A stretch of 64,000 nucleotides of DNA, taken from positions 124,001 to 188,000 of the forward strand of contig NZ_FMIQ01000014.1 of NCBI RefSeq assembly GCF_900095695.1. Direction: 5' to 3'. Every line of letters begins with the position of its first letter. Within the stretch, counting starts at the first letter, position 1. The position numbers and the translations under genes are program-made. This DNA comes from Hafnia alvei. Lineage in GTDB: Bacteria > Pseudomonadota > Gammaproteobacteria > Enterobacterales > Enterobacteriaceae. Under the pieces are notes generated by a model. That model ran no database searches. It was not told the DNA's origin and worked only from the letters and a program-made list of their open reading frames with translations. Positions 29,834 to 39,873 of this stretch are shown here, piece after piece.

Positions 29834-29858
29834 AAGGACGCTTCGGCGTCCTTTTCTC
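29834..29858 (+). terminator. Terminator of dcuA
   Basis: AAGGACGC (29834-29841), TTCG tetraloop, GCGTCCTT (29846-29853), then TTCTCATT. A UUCG-type loop makes it very stable. Confidence 0.85.
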
Positions 29859-29951
29859 ATTCTAATCACGCTATTTTTGCGTTGCTGACAATTTTCGCTC
29901 ACACAAGGTATAGTGTTGATTCAAAATCATCCACGGCGAGGTTTAGATCAG

Positions 29952-30302
29952 ATGTCAGAGACTGAAAAACCACTACCCGATAACGTTACCGATGCCATCG
30001 TCGTGCTCTGCACTGCGCCCGACGAAGCCTGTGCTCAGCAGCTGGCTTCGCTGGCACTGAGTGAAAAACTCACGGCCTGCGTTACGCTGCTACCCGGCGC
30101 ATCCTCCATGTATTATTGGGAAGGAAAGCTGGAGCAGGAATACGAAGTCCAGATGATTTTGAAAAGCGAGCGCTCACATCAGGAAGCATTGCTAAGCTTT
30201 CTGAAACAGCATCATCCATACCAAACCCCTGAACTTTTAGTATTACCTGTTCACGCGGGAGATAAAGATTACCTGTCATGGCTCAACGCTTCTTTACGCT
30301 AG
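29952..30302 (+). CDS. cutA: Divalent-cation tolerance protein CutA
   Basis: Small trimeric, PII-like-fold protein, 116 residues from [10 protein letters not shown] longer frame adds 13 residues of leader without family support. Conserved: [49 protein letters not shown] and [11 protein letters not shown]. Linked to copper and other divalent metal tolerance; the mechanism is uncertain. It overlaps the start of dsbD by 25 bp, as in the E. coli dcuA-cutA-dsbD cluster. Confidence 0.96.
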   Translation: MSETEKPLPDNVTDAIVVLCTAPDEACAQQLASLALSEKLTACVTLLPGASSMYYWEGKLEQEYEVQMILKSERSHQEALLSFLKQHHPYQTPELLVLPVHAGDKDYLSWLNASLR

Positions 30303-31972
30303 TTTTTCTGTTTATCTGTACTCTGCTTCCGGCACAGGCGTCGCTATTTTCTAGCAAAACGCAGTTTGTGCCAGTCGATCAGGCCTTCGCATTCGATTTC
30401 AAGCAACAAGAGAATAAGCTCGATCTAAATTGGCAAATCAAACCGGGGTACTACCTCTATCGTCAGCAGATTAAAATTGAGCCTCATCAGGCTAAAATAG
30501 CGCCGTTTACGCTGCCTGAAGGCCTAGATCATCATGATGAGTTTTACGGCAAAACCGCTATTTTTAAAGACAACTTAACGCTCAATCTGCGCCTCCAAAG
30601 CGCCGATCAAAACGCTACGTTGATTGTGACTTATCAGGGCTGCGCCGAGGCGGGTTTCTGCTATCCACCGGAAACCAAAACCATCCCCTTAGATTCGGTT
30701 ACCGCGCAGGCCACCACTGAGGTGGCACAAAATACAGCGCCTATTACGGAGTCTGCCCCTGCGCTACCGTTCTCACCGCTTTGGGCGCTTCTTATTGGGA
30801 TCGGCATTGCATTTACACCCTGCATCTTACCGATGTATCCGCTGATCTCCGCCATTATCCTTGGGCAGGATCGTCAACAGAGCTATCGCCGAATTTTTGT
30901 ATTGTCGCTCGTTTATGTCCAAGGCATGGCGGTGACTTATACCCTGCTAGGGATGGTGGTCGCCGCCGCTGGATTACAGTTCCAAGCTGCTTTCCAACAC
31001 CCCTATGTATTGATTGGGCTATCGGTTTTATTCGTGCTGCTCGCGCTGTCGATGTTTGGCCTGTTTACCTTACAGCTGCCTTCTTCAGTCCAGACACGCC
31101 TCACGCTCTGGAGCAACCAGCAACGCAGCGGATCGCTACTTGGCGTATTCGTCATGGGCGCACTGGCGGGCCTGATATGTTCGCCCTGCACCACCGCGCC
31201 GCTTAGCGCCATCCTACTGTACATTGCCCAAAGCGGTAATCTGGCCGCAGGCGGCGGCACGCTATATCTTTATGCGCTGGGAATGGGCATTCCGCTGATC
31301 CTCGTGACCACTTTCGGCAACCGCCTGCTACCGCGAAGCGGGCCATGGATGCAATACGTCAAAGAGGCGTTTGGATTTGTAATCTTAGCGCTGCCAGTAT
31401 TCTTACTGGAGCGTATTCTGGGTGACGAGTGGGGGTTACGGCTTTGGTCGCTGCTGGGCGTTGCCTTCTTCGGATGGGCATTTGCACTGAGCCTGAAGTC
31501 CTCTCATCGCCTAGCGCGCATCATGCAAATTGTGATGCTAGGTTTGGCGCTGGTTTGTTCACGTCCACTGCAAGATTGGGCATTTGGCAATGCATCACAG
31601 GCAACCATGGCTCATCTACCGTTCCAAAAAGTGAATACTATTGCAGAACTGGATCACGCTCTGCAGCAGGCTAAAGCAGAGAACAAACCTGTTATGTTAG
31701 ATCTGTATGCTGACTGGTGTGTGGCCTGCAAAGAGTTTGAAAAATACACCTTCAGCGATCCAACGGTGCGCCAGCAACTGGCGGATACCGTGCTGTTACA
31801 GGCAGACGTCACGGCCAACAACGCAGAGCATGCCGCTCTGCTCAAGCAATTAAACGTATTAGGCCTGCCAACTATCCTGTTCTACAACGCGCAGGCGCAA
31901 GAACAGCCGCAGCTGCGCGTCACCGGTTTTATGAAGGCAAAGGAATTCACAGCGCATTTGCACAATCGCTAA
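30278..31972 (+). CDS. dsbD: Thiol:disulfide interchange protein DsbD
   Basis: Inner-membrane electron conduit that passes reducing power from cytoplasmic thioredoxin to periplasmic DsbC, DsbG and CcmG. 564 residues (E. coli 565): signal peptide ending AQA|SLF, periplasmic alpha domain with Cys122 and Cys128 ([11 protein letters not shown]), eight-segment membrane beta domain with its two cysteines in TPCILPMYP and CSPCTTAP, and thioredoxin-like gamma domain with CVAC at 481-484. All key cysteines are present. Starts inside cutA and is followed by yjdC. Confidence 0.97.
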   Translation: MAQRFFTLVFLFICTLLPAQASLFSSKTQFVPVDQAFAFDFKQQENKLDLNWQIKPGYYLYRQQIKIEPHQAKIAPFTLPEGLDHHDEFYGKTAIFKDNLTLNLRLQSADQNATLIVTYQGCAEAGFCYPPETKTIPLDSVTAQATTEVAQNTAPITESAPALPFSPLWALLIGIGIAFTPCILPMYPLISAIILGQDRQQSYRRIFVLSLVYVQGMAVTYTLLGMVVAAAGLQFQAAFQHPYVLIGLSVLFVLLALSMFGLFTLQLPSSVQTRLTLWSNQQRSGSLLGVFVMGALAGLICSPCTTAPLSAILLYIAQSGNLAAGGGTLYLYALGMGIPLILVTTFGNRLLPRSGPWMQYVKEAFGFVILALPVFLLERILGDEWGLRLWSLLGVAFFGWAFALSLKSSHRLARIMQIVMLGLALVCSRPLQDWAFGNASQATMAHLPFQKVNTIAELDHALQQAKAENKPVMLDLYADWCVACKEFEKYTFSDPTVRQQLADTVLLQADVTANNAEHAALLKQLNVLGLPTILFYNAQAQEQPQLRVTGFMKAKEFTAHLHNR

Positions 31973-32031
31973 CCATCAACGACACTGAGGATCCGATCGT
32001 GAAAGATCCGCACATAAGACAGGAGGATCAC

Positions 32032-32607
32032 GTGCAACGAGAACTCGTGCTCAGCCAGGTACTTGGCCTGCTGGAACAACAAGGACTAGCAACCACGACC
32101 TTGGATAAGCTGGCTCCCCAGCTCGATATTTCAAAGGAAGAGCTAATTCGTTTTTGGCCAGATCGTGAAGCCCTGCTTTATGACAGTCTGCGCTACCACG
32201 CGCAGCAGATAGACACATGGCGCCGCCAGCTACTGCTGGATGAAACCCTTTCTGCTCGAGATAAAATCTTAGCGCGTTATCACGTGCTGGCCGAATATGT
32301 GCAGCAACAACGCTATCCCGGCTGCCTGTTTATCGCCGCCTGCAGCTTTTTCCCTGAAGACGATCACCCGATTCACCTGCTCGCCGAGCAACAGAAAGCA
32401 GCCTCTTACGAGTTTACGCTCGCGCTGCTGCAAGATATCGATATGGACGATCCTGAAATGGTCGCTCATCAGATGGAGCTAGTGCTGGAAGGCTGCTTAA
32501 GTCGTTTGCTGGTAAAACGCCAACTACAAGATGTAGAAACCGCACGCCGCTTAGCCGAAGATATTCTGCAAATTGCGCGCTGCCGCCGAAATGGTGCCTT
32601 AGGCTAA
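32032..32607 (+). CDS. yjdC: TetR-family transcriptional regulator YjdC
   Basis: Probable DNA-binding regulator of 191 residues, exactly the E. coli YjdC length. N-terminal helix-turn-helix [35 protein letters not shown], then conserved [16 protein letters not shown] and [14 protein letters not shown]. The start taken is GTG at 32032 behind AGGAGG; an upstream GTG (31999) would add eleven residues with a weaker ribosome site. Last gene of the cutA-dsbD-yjdC run; target genes unknown. Confidence 0.93.
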   Translation: MQRELVLSQVLGLLEQQGLATTTLDKLAPQLDISKEELIRFWPDREALLYDSLRYHAQQIDTWRRQLLLDETLSARDKILARYHVLAEYVQQQRYPGCLFIAACSFFPEDDHPIHLLAEQQKAASYEFTLALLQDIDMDDPEMVAHQMELVLEGCLSRLLVKRQLQDVETARRLAEDILQIARCRRNGALG

Positions 32608-32635
32608 GGCGCAGTATTTATTGTGATATCGATGA

Positions 32636-32661
32636 ATAAACCACCCCTGAGGGTGGTTTAT
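32636..32661. terminator. Bidirectional terminator between yjdC and yfdX
   Basis: Perfect 11-bp stem ATAAACCACCC (32636-32646) / GGGTGGTTTAT (32651-32661) with a CTGA loop. It serves both converging genes. Confidence 0.75.
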
Positions 32662-32703
32662 CGAAGGTAGGAAATAGAACGTGTTAATTAACTCATCGAG
32701 AGA

Positions 32704-33348
32704 TTAATTGGCACCCACTAAAGAAACGCTGTCGGTAATAATCCCTTCTTCAGCGCCTTTCAGAGCCAAGTTCGCTTCATAGTATTTACCCTCTTTCAGC
32801 AACTGCTGCGCTTTTTTAACAGCCTGCTGAGTTTGTTTCAGCGGCATCAAATATTGAGTTTCCGTTACACCAACGCCTGCCAAACGCAGTTCTTCCATTG
32901 CGCCTTTATGATCGCCCTTCTTGAATTTGGCATTAGCGCTATCAATCGCTTTTTGTTTTTCAGGCGTTGCCACGAAATCCTCAGCTAAAGAAATAGAGGC
33001 ATTGATCACCACGTAGTTATCACCAGCCAGCGGGGTTTTCTTATCGGCCTTAATAAAATCTTTCCAGTCGGTGTTATCGTCAGATAATAAGGTTTGCGCC
33101 TGATCGACTAATTTTTGTGCCACATCTGGATATCCACGGAATAAAGAGACGCGAGCATATTGCACATCACGCATGGCGTTAAAGCCTTGTTGAGCCACCT
33201 TCGCGACTTCTTTGGCCTGTTGGGCAGTGAGCACATTAGCGCTTACGGTGGTCGTTGCCGCTGGAGCAGTGGTTGCGCCATCAGCAGCCCAAGTAAAAGT
33301 AGACATCATGGCAAGAGAAAGCGCGGTTGCTGTAAGAATACGTTTCAT
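32704..33348 (-). CDS. yfdX: YfdX family periplasmic protein
   Basis: Secreted protein of 214 residues with a Sec signal peptide (MKRILTATALSLAMMSTFTWA) and mature YfdX domain rich in alanine, lysine and glutamine, containing VVINASISLAEDFVATPEK and the C-terminal YYEANLALKGAEEGIITDSVSL. In E. coli yfdX belongs to the acid and multidrug response regulon of EvgA and is reported to have chaperone-like activity. Here it stands alone, divergent from an A/T-rich 700-bp region, so control is unknown. Not in this place in E. coli. Confidence 0.9.
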   Translation of the reverse strand: MKRILTATALSLAMMSTFTWAADGATTAPAATTTVSANVLTAQQAKEVAKVAQQGFNAMRDVQYARVSLFRGYPDVAQKLVDQAQTLLSDDNTDWKDFIKADKKTPLAGDNYVVINASISLAEDFVATPEKQKAIDSANAKFKKGDHKGAMEELRLAGVGVTETQYLMPLKQTQQAVKKAQQLLKEGKYYEANLALKGAEEGIITDSVSLVGAN

Positions 33349-34057
33349 AATTAATACACCTGATTTAATTTATATTATTCGGCTATACGCTGCTCTTCTA
33401 TAAATAAATAGAGCTTCGTAATCAACAAAACCAAGGTTATATATCGACTACAATTGATGTCAACAAGCCTAAATTAAGCATGGATTTTGTAAAATACACA
33501 TTACGCTTCTGGGAATAAATAATTTACGGCTTATGTTCTATCATTTTACTTTATTACATAAGTGCAAAAATTAGACAAATAATTGACCATAAATAGAACA
33601 TAACAACATGTTAAACAAAGAAATAACCCAGAGTCATTACAGTCAAAAAAAGTAAACCCATATCAATATTGGCCATCTCTTAGAGAGATATTTTCATACT
33701 GCATTATTATTAATATAAAAATTAGCTACCAGCATATAAAAATGAGTTCTTATGTTTAAAAGACTATAGAGAATAACCATTCTATTTCAGCGTAAAAATA
33801 GCGCTCGTAATTTTATGTCAGCCAAATAAACCGGCTATTCTGCCACTATAGAGCTTCTGGCTAGTTCTCAATCCCTCGTGATGACCTCGGCTGCCCACTT
33901 CTCATAAAGCAGGAGATGAAGGTAAACAGAGATCTCATCGCTATGGCGCAAATTTCGTGCAAAAAAAACCAAAGTGCCGAAACATTAGGCAACCGATCAA
34001 GGGAATGAAGAAATTACGTTGACGCAACGATGCAGATCCAGTTTAATACGCCTCGTT
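33349..34057. other. Long A/T-rich region between yfdX and tRNA-Phe
   Basis: 709 bp with no credible gene on either strand; A/T content is clearly above that of neighbours from 33350 to about 33800. It must hold the yfdX and tRNA promoters. I saw no insertion-sequence ends and no recognisable gene remnants. Confidence 0.6.
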
Positions 34058-34133
34058 GCCCGGATAGCTCAGCCGGTAGAGCAGGGGATTGAAAATCCCC
34101 GTGTCCTTGGTTCGATTCCGAGTCCGGGCACCA
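34058..34133 (+). tRNA. pheU: tRNA-Phe (anticodon GAA)
   Basis: 76 nt with encoded CCA. Acceptor GCCCGGA / TCCGGGC, D-arm GCTC-AGAGC with GG at the loop, anticodon arm GGGGA-TTGAAAA-TCCCC with GAA at the wobble-to-third positions, variable loop GTGTC, T-arm with TTCGATT. Position after dsbD-yjdC corresponds to E. coli pheU. The cadCBA operon that follows pheU in E. coli is replaced here by an accessory island. Confidence 0.97.
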
Positions 34134-34144
34134 CTATTTAAAGA

Positions 34145-34168
34145 AACCAGCCTAAGGGCTGGTTTTTT
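34145..34168 (+). terminator. Terminator of tRNA-Phe
   Basis: AACCAGCC (34145-34152), TAAG loop, GGCTGGTT (34157-34164) and T-run to 34168. Confidence 0.85.
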
Positions 34169-34201
34169 GCTTTCTGCTTTCCTGTTAAAAATCAGGACTC
34201 T

Positions 34202-34387
34202 TCATCGAACTTCGTTCGATAATTCGCCCCCAGCGCCGCTATACACATCCTTCATGATCTTGATGTAACGAGCATCGACAAGATTAAAACCATGAATCCA
34301 ACATATTTGCTGCAGCGTAATTATTTCTGGCTGACGCGCTGCGCTTGCCACCTCGCGCTTCACCACCAGAATAAGCTGATGAAACAC
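34202..34387 (-). CDS. Hypothetical small protein
   Basis: Possible 61-residue protein starting with GTG (VFHQLILVVKREV...) and ending ELSNEVR. No family recognised; composition is protein-like but no ribosome site is evident. Its frame continues open upstream in +1 relative to the end of the Ner-like gene, so it could be a fragment of a once longer downstream gene. It is the last frame of the island's minus-strand run before the tRNA. Confidence 0.3.
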   Translation of the reverse strand: MFHQLILVVKREVASAARQPEIITLQQICWIHGFNLVDARYIKIMKDVYSGAGGELSNEVR

Positions 34388-34398
34388 GTGAGTCGGAG

Positions 34399-34617
34399 TT
34401 ATTCTGTCGGTTTGTGATAGCGGGAAGGCCAGATTTGTTCCGGCTGAACGCCCACTGCTTCGGCAATCAGCCTTTCACCTTTAGGCCAATGCCTTACTAA
34501 AGCATTCGTAAGCGTTGCGGAGGCCAGCCCTGCGTTGCGCGAAACCGCAGAAAGTGAGGTTCCGCGCTTTTTCAGCGCCGCGATAATGTCGGCAGAATGC
34601 CAATCTGGTTGCATCAT
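34399..34617 (-). CDS. Ner/Nlp-type helix-turn-helix regulator
   Basis: 72-residue DNA-binding protein of the Ner family (phage Mu Ner, host Nlp/SfsB). MMQPDWHSADIIAALKKRGTSLSAVSRNAGLASATLTNAL contains the helix-turn-helix; WPKGERLIAEAVGVQPEQIWPSRY is the conserved second half. Mu Ner represses early promoters. Here the start overlaps the stop of the next upstream gene (ATGA), so the two are translated together. It supports a phage or satellite origin for this island. Confidence 0.85.
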   Translation of the reverse strand: MMQPDWHSADIIAALKKRGTSLSAVSRNAGLASATLTNALVRHWPKGERLIAEAVGVQPEQIWPSRYHKPTE

Positions 34618-35087
34618 ACCGCCACCTCTTCGATAAACTTCACACCGTCGGCGGTGCGGATCCAGCGTGGCGCTCTGAGTTCATCGGCAAAGTAACACAC
34701 CAGCTCGAACAACAATCCGGTGAGCTGCTTTTCTTCATCAGCAGTAAAGGTATGTTTGCTCAGGAGCTGCGCCAGCGTCAGGCAGTAGCCGCAGAGGAGT
34801 TCTGATTCGGGTTCAAAAACGGGTATTTTGGTGGGGAGTTGGTCGACGGTGAAACGTTCCATCAGATGCGGTGGAATGGGATCGTTGAGTGTGGGGTGTA
34901 GCAGATTCAGGCAATCAGCAAGGCGGTAACACAACGCCCGCCTTTCGCCTGAATGATGGCTTTCTATCAAGGCATCGGCGAATTGTTCGCAGTGATCGGC
35001 AAGTACGGTGAAATCAGTGCCGCTATTAAAAGACAGTGTAAGTGGGGAACATTCGGACGAATGTGTTTGGGTTGGGGTCGTAGCCAT
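34614..35087 (-). CDS. Conserved hypothetical, prophage/satellite-type
   Basis: 157-residue acidic soluble protein with no family I can name. The body reads LSFNSGTDFTVLADHCEQFADALIESHHSGERRALCYRLADCLNLLHPT then PPHLMERFTVDQLPTKIP, and a C-terminal helical part ending WIRTADGVKFIEEV. I recall similar proteins in P4-like satellites and enterobacterial prophages, always near a repeated leader like the one upstream here. Overlaps the Ner-like gene by 4 bp. Function not known. Confidence 0.65.
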   Translation of the reverse strand: MATTPTQTHSSECSPLTLSFNSGTDFTVLADHCEQFADALIESHHSGERRALCYRLADCLNLLHPTLNDPIPPHLMERFTVDQLPTKIPVFEPESELLCGYCLTLAQLLSKHTFTADEEKQLTGLLFELVCYFADELRAPRWIRTADGVKFIEEVAV

Positions 35088-35271
35088 TTTGGCAGCATCC
35101 TGTAACGGGTAATAAACCCACCACTTGAGAGGTCAATCCCATGGGTGGTGGACTGAACAGGGTTGACCTTACCGGTGTTACAGGAAACCGGCGCATCTTG
35201 CGATGCCCCCGCTCAGCCCACCATTGAGATGTAGCCGAACGCACGACACAAAAAAGACGCTCGCGCGTCAT
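35026..35271 (-). CDS. Possible Ash-family (P4 satellite) small ORF
   Basis: 81-residue frame overlapping the repeat-bearing leader and the start of the next gene in another frame. The residues WWAERGHRKMRRFPVTPVRSTL and GLTSQVVGLLPVTGCCQNGYDPNPN resemble small Ash-type ORFs of P4-like elements, as I remember them. The similarity may simply come from the conserved leader RNA. Overlap with the better-supported gene at 34614 makes real translation doubtful. Confidence 0.3.
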   Translation of the reverse strand: MTRERLFCVVRSATSQWWAERGHRKMRRFPVTPVRSTLFSPPPMGLTSQVVGLLPVTGCCQNGYDPNPNTFVRMFPTYTVF

Positions 35272-35305
35272 GTGTCGCCTGTAACAATTTCAGGAGGTCA
35301 ATCCC
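35099..35305 (-). promoter_or_regulatory. P4-like satellite leader with three copies of a repeated module
   Basis: The words CCTGTAAC and AGGTCAATCCC occur as a direct pair at 35099-35106 / 35130-35140 and again at 35278-35285 / 35295-35305. Between them lies an inverted counterpart, AGGGTTGACCT at 35159-35169 and GTTACAGG at 35177-35184. The first and inverted modules can pair into a long RNA stem that also uses CCACCAC / GGTGGTGG. Such repeated complementary modules are the hallmark of the seqA-seqB-seqC immunity leader of phage P4. Confidence 0.6.
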
Positions 35306-35491
35306 GGCACCTGATTTGGCAGGTGCGGGAGTACGATACTGCTAGCCAGGGGAAACGGCAAGGGGATTTATCAGAGATAAATTTTAGATATAGAAGCCTC
35401 AACCTAATTTGGTTCAGTATATTTCAATATTAATTATCTTCTTGCATCCCGCGAGCAAGTGCTCGCAGGCATGATGCATATAATGTTAAAA

Positions 35492-37239
35492 TTAATGAAT
35501 TGAAATACAATTCTCTATTATCTCGATTGATGGGATCTCATTGTATAGGGAATGAGGATCTAGATTTAGTAATTCTTCAATCACTTTCTCAATTGATAAT
35601 ATAGGAGCTTTATCAAATCTAGGTTTTGAATAATCTGACTCACCGCTTTCAATAAAATCAAGATACTTCATAATCTTATGCAATAACATATTTTGTGTAT
35701 GTTTAGAGCCTGTACTTTGGAGTTCATGGAAACCTACTGTTGAATTAACAGAACTAAAGGCCACATAAGATAACCGCCTTGCACTTGAATCAATTTTTTC
35801 TAATCTCTGTATCGTACTTTCATTAAGTGAGAACTCTTGAGCCCATTTATCTGATACGTTTGAAAGGTAATACTCCAATGTACTATAAAAATATCCGATG
35901 GTGATTTTCTTCCAAACTTTAATAAGGCTATTCCCAATATCATTTCGCCTTAGTATTTCTTCTTTTATAACTTTTAGCGAAATTACTTTAGTGTCCTCTA
36001 CGCCAATAATATTTAAATGCAATTGGCAATTATTTATAAAAGAGCTGAAATTATATAAATCACCATCTTCTAATGCATTGAAATCTGAAATTGATATTTT
36101 TAATACGTGATTTACGAGTAAGTTTGTCAATAACTGGTTGGCAACTCTTCGTGAAGGGAAGGTATATCTTAAGCGTTGTTCGGTTGTCGTGAGCCCCCAA
36201 TCTCCTCCACACCCATCAATAACGCTCGTTAATATCAGTAACATATCAGTGGGAATTGAACTCAGTTCAATTGGAGCTATATTTGCAGGATTAACAGGGT
36301 GATCTCTCCTTTCCATTTCTTTATTTACGGCTTTCTCACCTTGCTCTTGCAATTGTTGATAAACAGGATCATCGTTAGTAACAAATGATTCAAAGTGCCC
36401 CATCCATTCATCATATTCATTCCACCGAGAACAACGAATTGTAGCTTTAATTGTATTGATGCATAATGATTTTTTATACGAACTACTATCGTCAGATAAA
36501 TTTTCTGCTGATAAAAATTCGGTAGCATAATCTATTGCACATTCATCATTTCTATTGAGATTGAAATACGATAAGAAAAAGCAAATGGACTGGCTTTTAT
36601 CACCATAAAGTTGTTCACCAACAAATAAAGTGAGTTTTTTTAACTCATTATCTTTTTCTATTAATAGACGATGAAAATATTCATAAAATTTTGATAAAAT
36701 CGCATCATAAGAGTGTTCAGAAAGTGGTTCCGGACGTTTTTTTATATCAGCCATAAACCTCATAAAACAATTGAAATAAGGGCTAACTCGACCTTTAGTA
36801 CCAATCATCATAAAAATATCAAGTAATTGGTAGTAAGGGTGCGCAATTTCAAGATTAGAAGAAATATGCTCAGGTGTTAAAAACGAAATTCGCTCAGAAA
36901 ACGTGAAGGAATGCCGCCCCTCTATGAGTTTCTTTATATATGAAGGTATTTCACTGTCTATAGTCGAAAGTAATAAAAATGCAGATTCTCTAAAAGATTC
37001 ATATTCTTTATTTTCCCAATATATAATCATGCAGGAAAAATAATAATCGGGACTAATCGCCAATTCTGGATTTATTCTTACTTGTTCTAAAATGGCTACA
37101 CAGAAGTCAAGCAAAGGGACATTTGTCGGTAAAAATAATTATTAAAATGATATTTATTTTCCTGAAGTGAAGAAGAAATATTTTTTTTCTTCTGTTGTAA
37201 CAATTTTTTCTGATTGCGTTTAGATTTCTTAGTAGCCAT
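35492..37239 (-). pseudogene. Frameshifted orphan gene, about 590 codons
   Basis: Long A/T-rich gene of unknown function. The main frame (35492-37114) has no ATG start and is open only from a TTG. An upstream frame starts at ATG 37239 with a strongly basic MATKKSKRNQKKLLQQKKKN and runs out of frame at 37096. Adding one base to the five-A run at 37131-37135 (T-run on the coding strand) joins both frames as ...NNYFLPTNVPLLDFCVAIL. The protein looks helical and soluble; no motifs recognised. Low GC against neighbours suggests transfer. It could also be a sequencing error or a -1 frameshift site. Confidence 0.6.
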
Positions 37240-37429
37240 CACCACCACCCTTTGATAAAAAATCCTATACCAGCATTAAGCCCCAACCATATATCAATAT
37301 CTGACTATACTCTTTACAGTTTCCAGGTAAATCACTTACTTATAGGAAATTACAGGTTGAGAGTCGTTCAGTTCGATGCGTGGAATAACCCTCATATGGC
37401 TATAACCAAGACAAAGAACCGTTCGTTCG

Positions 37430-38223
<794 letters not shown>

Positions 38224-38376
38224 GATGTCGTCCTCTCAAGTACATCTGGATAATAATTATACATCACGCGTAACGTAAATGTCATTACACCATCAGTAAA
38301 GAGAAGAGAATCGTCCCACAGAATAACCTACGGATTTTGATATGCTTTCACACAATTTTGATTTAAAAGCCACTAT

Positions 38377-39249
38377 CTAGCCGCCCTCAAGCAAACTCAC
38401 CAGCAAAGAAATCTCGCGATCTATTCCTGCTAACTCCTCATTAACCAAGAGATAAAGTGGCGTTGAGCGGCGTTCACCTTGAACTAACGGCAACAACACT
38501 AATTCCCCAGAAGCTAACAGCGGCGCAATTTTTTCTTCTGGTAGCCACCCATAACCGACCCCGTGCGCAACAGCTGCGATGGCCGCCTCTATTGTGGTGA
38601 AAGTCCAGCTCTCTGCCGCCGCCGACTGGCGGCTGTTCATTTGCTGCTGCGAGCGATCGACAATCTCGATCAGAGGATAGCGGGCTAAATCATCTCGGCT
38701 AAGTGGAACCGGTAGTTGCAGCAAAGGATGATCTCGATGAGCAACGGCAGCAAAAGTAATCTCCATCAGCAAGCGCCCGCGCAATGCCACATCTTGGGTT
38801 GGTGTAATCAGGTAAACATCTGCATTGCGTTGTTTTAGCTCAGATAAACTCTCGCTGCGTAATACCTCAGAGAGATGTACCTGCGTCATAGGAAAAGCCT
38901 GTTGAAAACGGCGCAACACATCAAATAAATGTGATTTAGGAAAAATGCTATCAACCACCAAGTCTAAACGAGCGCGCTCACCGCGTTTTAGAGCCTCAGC
39001 GCGGTTTTCCAGCGTGCGAAATCCTTGTAGCAGAGGCTGAACCTGTGCCAATAGCTGCTGTCCTTCAGGCGTCAATTCGGCCTTGCGGCCAACAATCGTT
39101 AACAGCGACACTCCAAGCCGTTCCTGCATCAGGGTGAGTTGATAGCTCAACGACGACTGGCTGCGGTTAAACACCTCTGCGGCGCGCGAAAAACTGCCGT
39201 GATCAATCACGGCCTGCAACAACATCCATTGCTCTAGCGTTGTTTTCAT
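38377..39249 (-). CDS. LysR-family regulator divergent from padC
   Basis: LysR-type regulator of 290 residues. N-terminal winged helix MLLQAVIDHGSFSRAAEVFNRSQSSLSYQLTLMQERLGVSLL, then the effector domain. The start taken is the ATG at 39247-39249; a TTG four codons upstream is less likely. It is divergent from the phenolic acid decarboxylase gene with about 110 bp between, the arrangement of a dedicated activator that senses p-coumarate or ferulate. The effector is inferred from this context. An inverted repeat lies in the gap. Confidence 0.88.
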   Translation of the reverse strand: MKTTLEQWMLLQAVIDHGSFSRAAEVFNRSQSSLSYQLTLMQERLGVSLLTIVGRKAELTPEGQQLLAQVQPLLQGFRTLENRAEALKRGERARLDLVVDSIFPKSHLFDVLRRFQQAFPMTQVHLSEVLRSESLSELKQRNADVYLITPTQDVALRGRLLMEITFAAVAHRDHPLLQLPVPLSRDDLARYPLIEIVDRSQQQMNSRQSAAAESWTFTTIEAAIAAVAHGVGYGWLPEEKIAPLLASGELVLLPLVQGERRSTPLYLLVNEELAGIDREISLLVSLLEGG

Positions 39250-39288
39250 TTCAATAACCAATCTAATTTTTGAATCTATTTAACTCAA

Positions 39289-39310
39289 TATTAGCGTTAT
39301 TAATCTAATA
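39289..39310. promoter_or_regulatory. Candidate LysR-type operator upstream of padC
   Basis: TATTAG (39289-39294) and CTAATA (39305-39310) form an inverted repeat with 10-bp spacing, fitting the T-N11-A pattern of LysR regulators, in the gap between the divergent regulator and padC. Confidence 0.5.
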
Positions 39311-39357
39311 AATACATCTCTACACTGAACGCATCAAATGAAACGGAGACACAAATT

Positions 39358-39861
39358 ATGAGCAACTTCGATAAAAACGATTTGAGCGGTTTAGTGGGCA
39401 AACACTTGGTCTATACCTATGACAACGGCTGGAATTATGAAATCTATGTCAAAAATGCCACAACGTTAGATTATCGAATTCATAGTGGGATCGTGGGGAA
39501 TCGTTGGGTAAAAGATCAAACGACCTATATCGTTCGCGTAGCCAAAGCGGTATATAAAATTTCGTGGACGGAGCCGACCGGAACCGATGTTAGCCTAATC
39601 GTTAACTTAGAAGATAACGTTTTTCATGGAACAATCTTCTTCCCTCGCTGGGTCATCAATAATCCAGAAAAAACGGTTTGTTTCCAAAACGAGCATATAG
39701 CAGAAATGGAAGCCTATCGTGATGCAGGTCCTGCCTATCCAACTGAAGTCATTGACGAATTTGCGACTATTACGTTTGTTCGTGACTGTGGTGAAAATAA
39801 CGAAAGCGTGATTAATTGCCCAGCGAGCGAGTTGCCTCGTAATTTTCCCCATAATCTATAG
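39358..39861 (+). CDS. padC: Phenolic acid decarboxylase
   Basis: Non-oxidative, cofactor-free decarboxylase turning p-coumaric and ferulic acids into vinyl phenols, a detoxification of plant phenolics. 167 residues, the family size. Seen: LVGKHLVYTYDNGWNYEIYVKN, DYRIHSGIVGNRWVKDQ, KISWTEPTGTDVSL, FPRWV with the beta-barrel fold residues, and the acidic active-site region FQNEHIAEMEAYRDAGPAYP. GGAG precedes the ATG. Single gene, divergent from its presumed LysR activator. Confidence 0.96.
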   Translation: MSNFDKNDLSGLVGKHLVYTYDNGWNYEIYVKNATTLDYRIHSGIVGNRWVKDQTTYIVRVAKAVYKISWTEPTGTDVSLIVNLEDNVFHGTIFFPRWVINNPEKTVCFQNEHIAEMEAYRDAGPAYPTEVIDEFATITFVRDCGENNESVINCPASELPRNFPHNL

Positions 39862-39873
39862 AGAGAGCATCGT

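Noticed and set aside
37131..37135. Programmed -1 frameshift as the explanation for the split orphan gene
   Set aside because: The site lacks a full X-XXY-YYZ heptamer and I saw no clear downstream pseudoknot, so a one-base indel or sequencing error is simpler. Kept only as an alternative.
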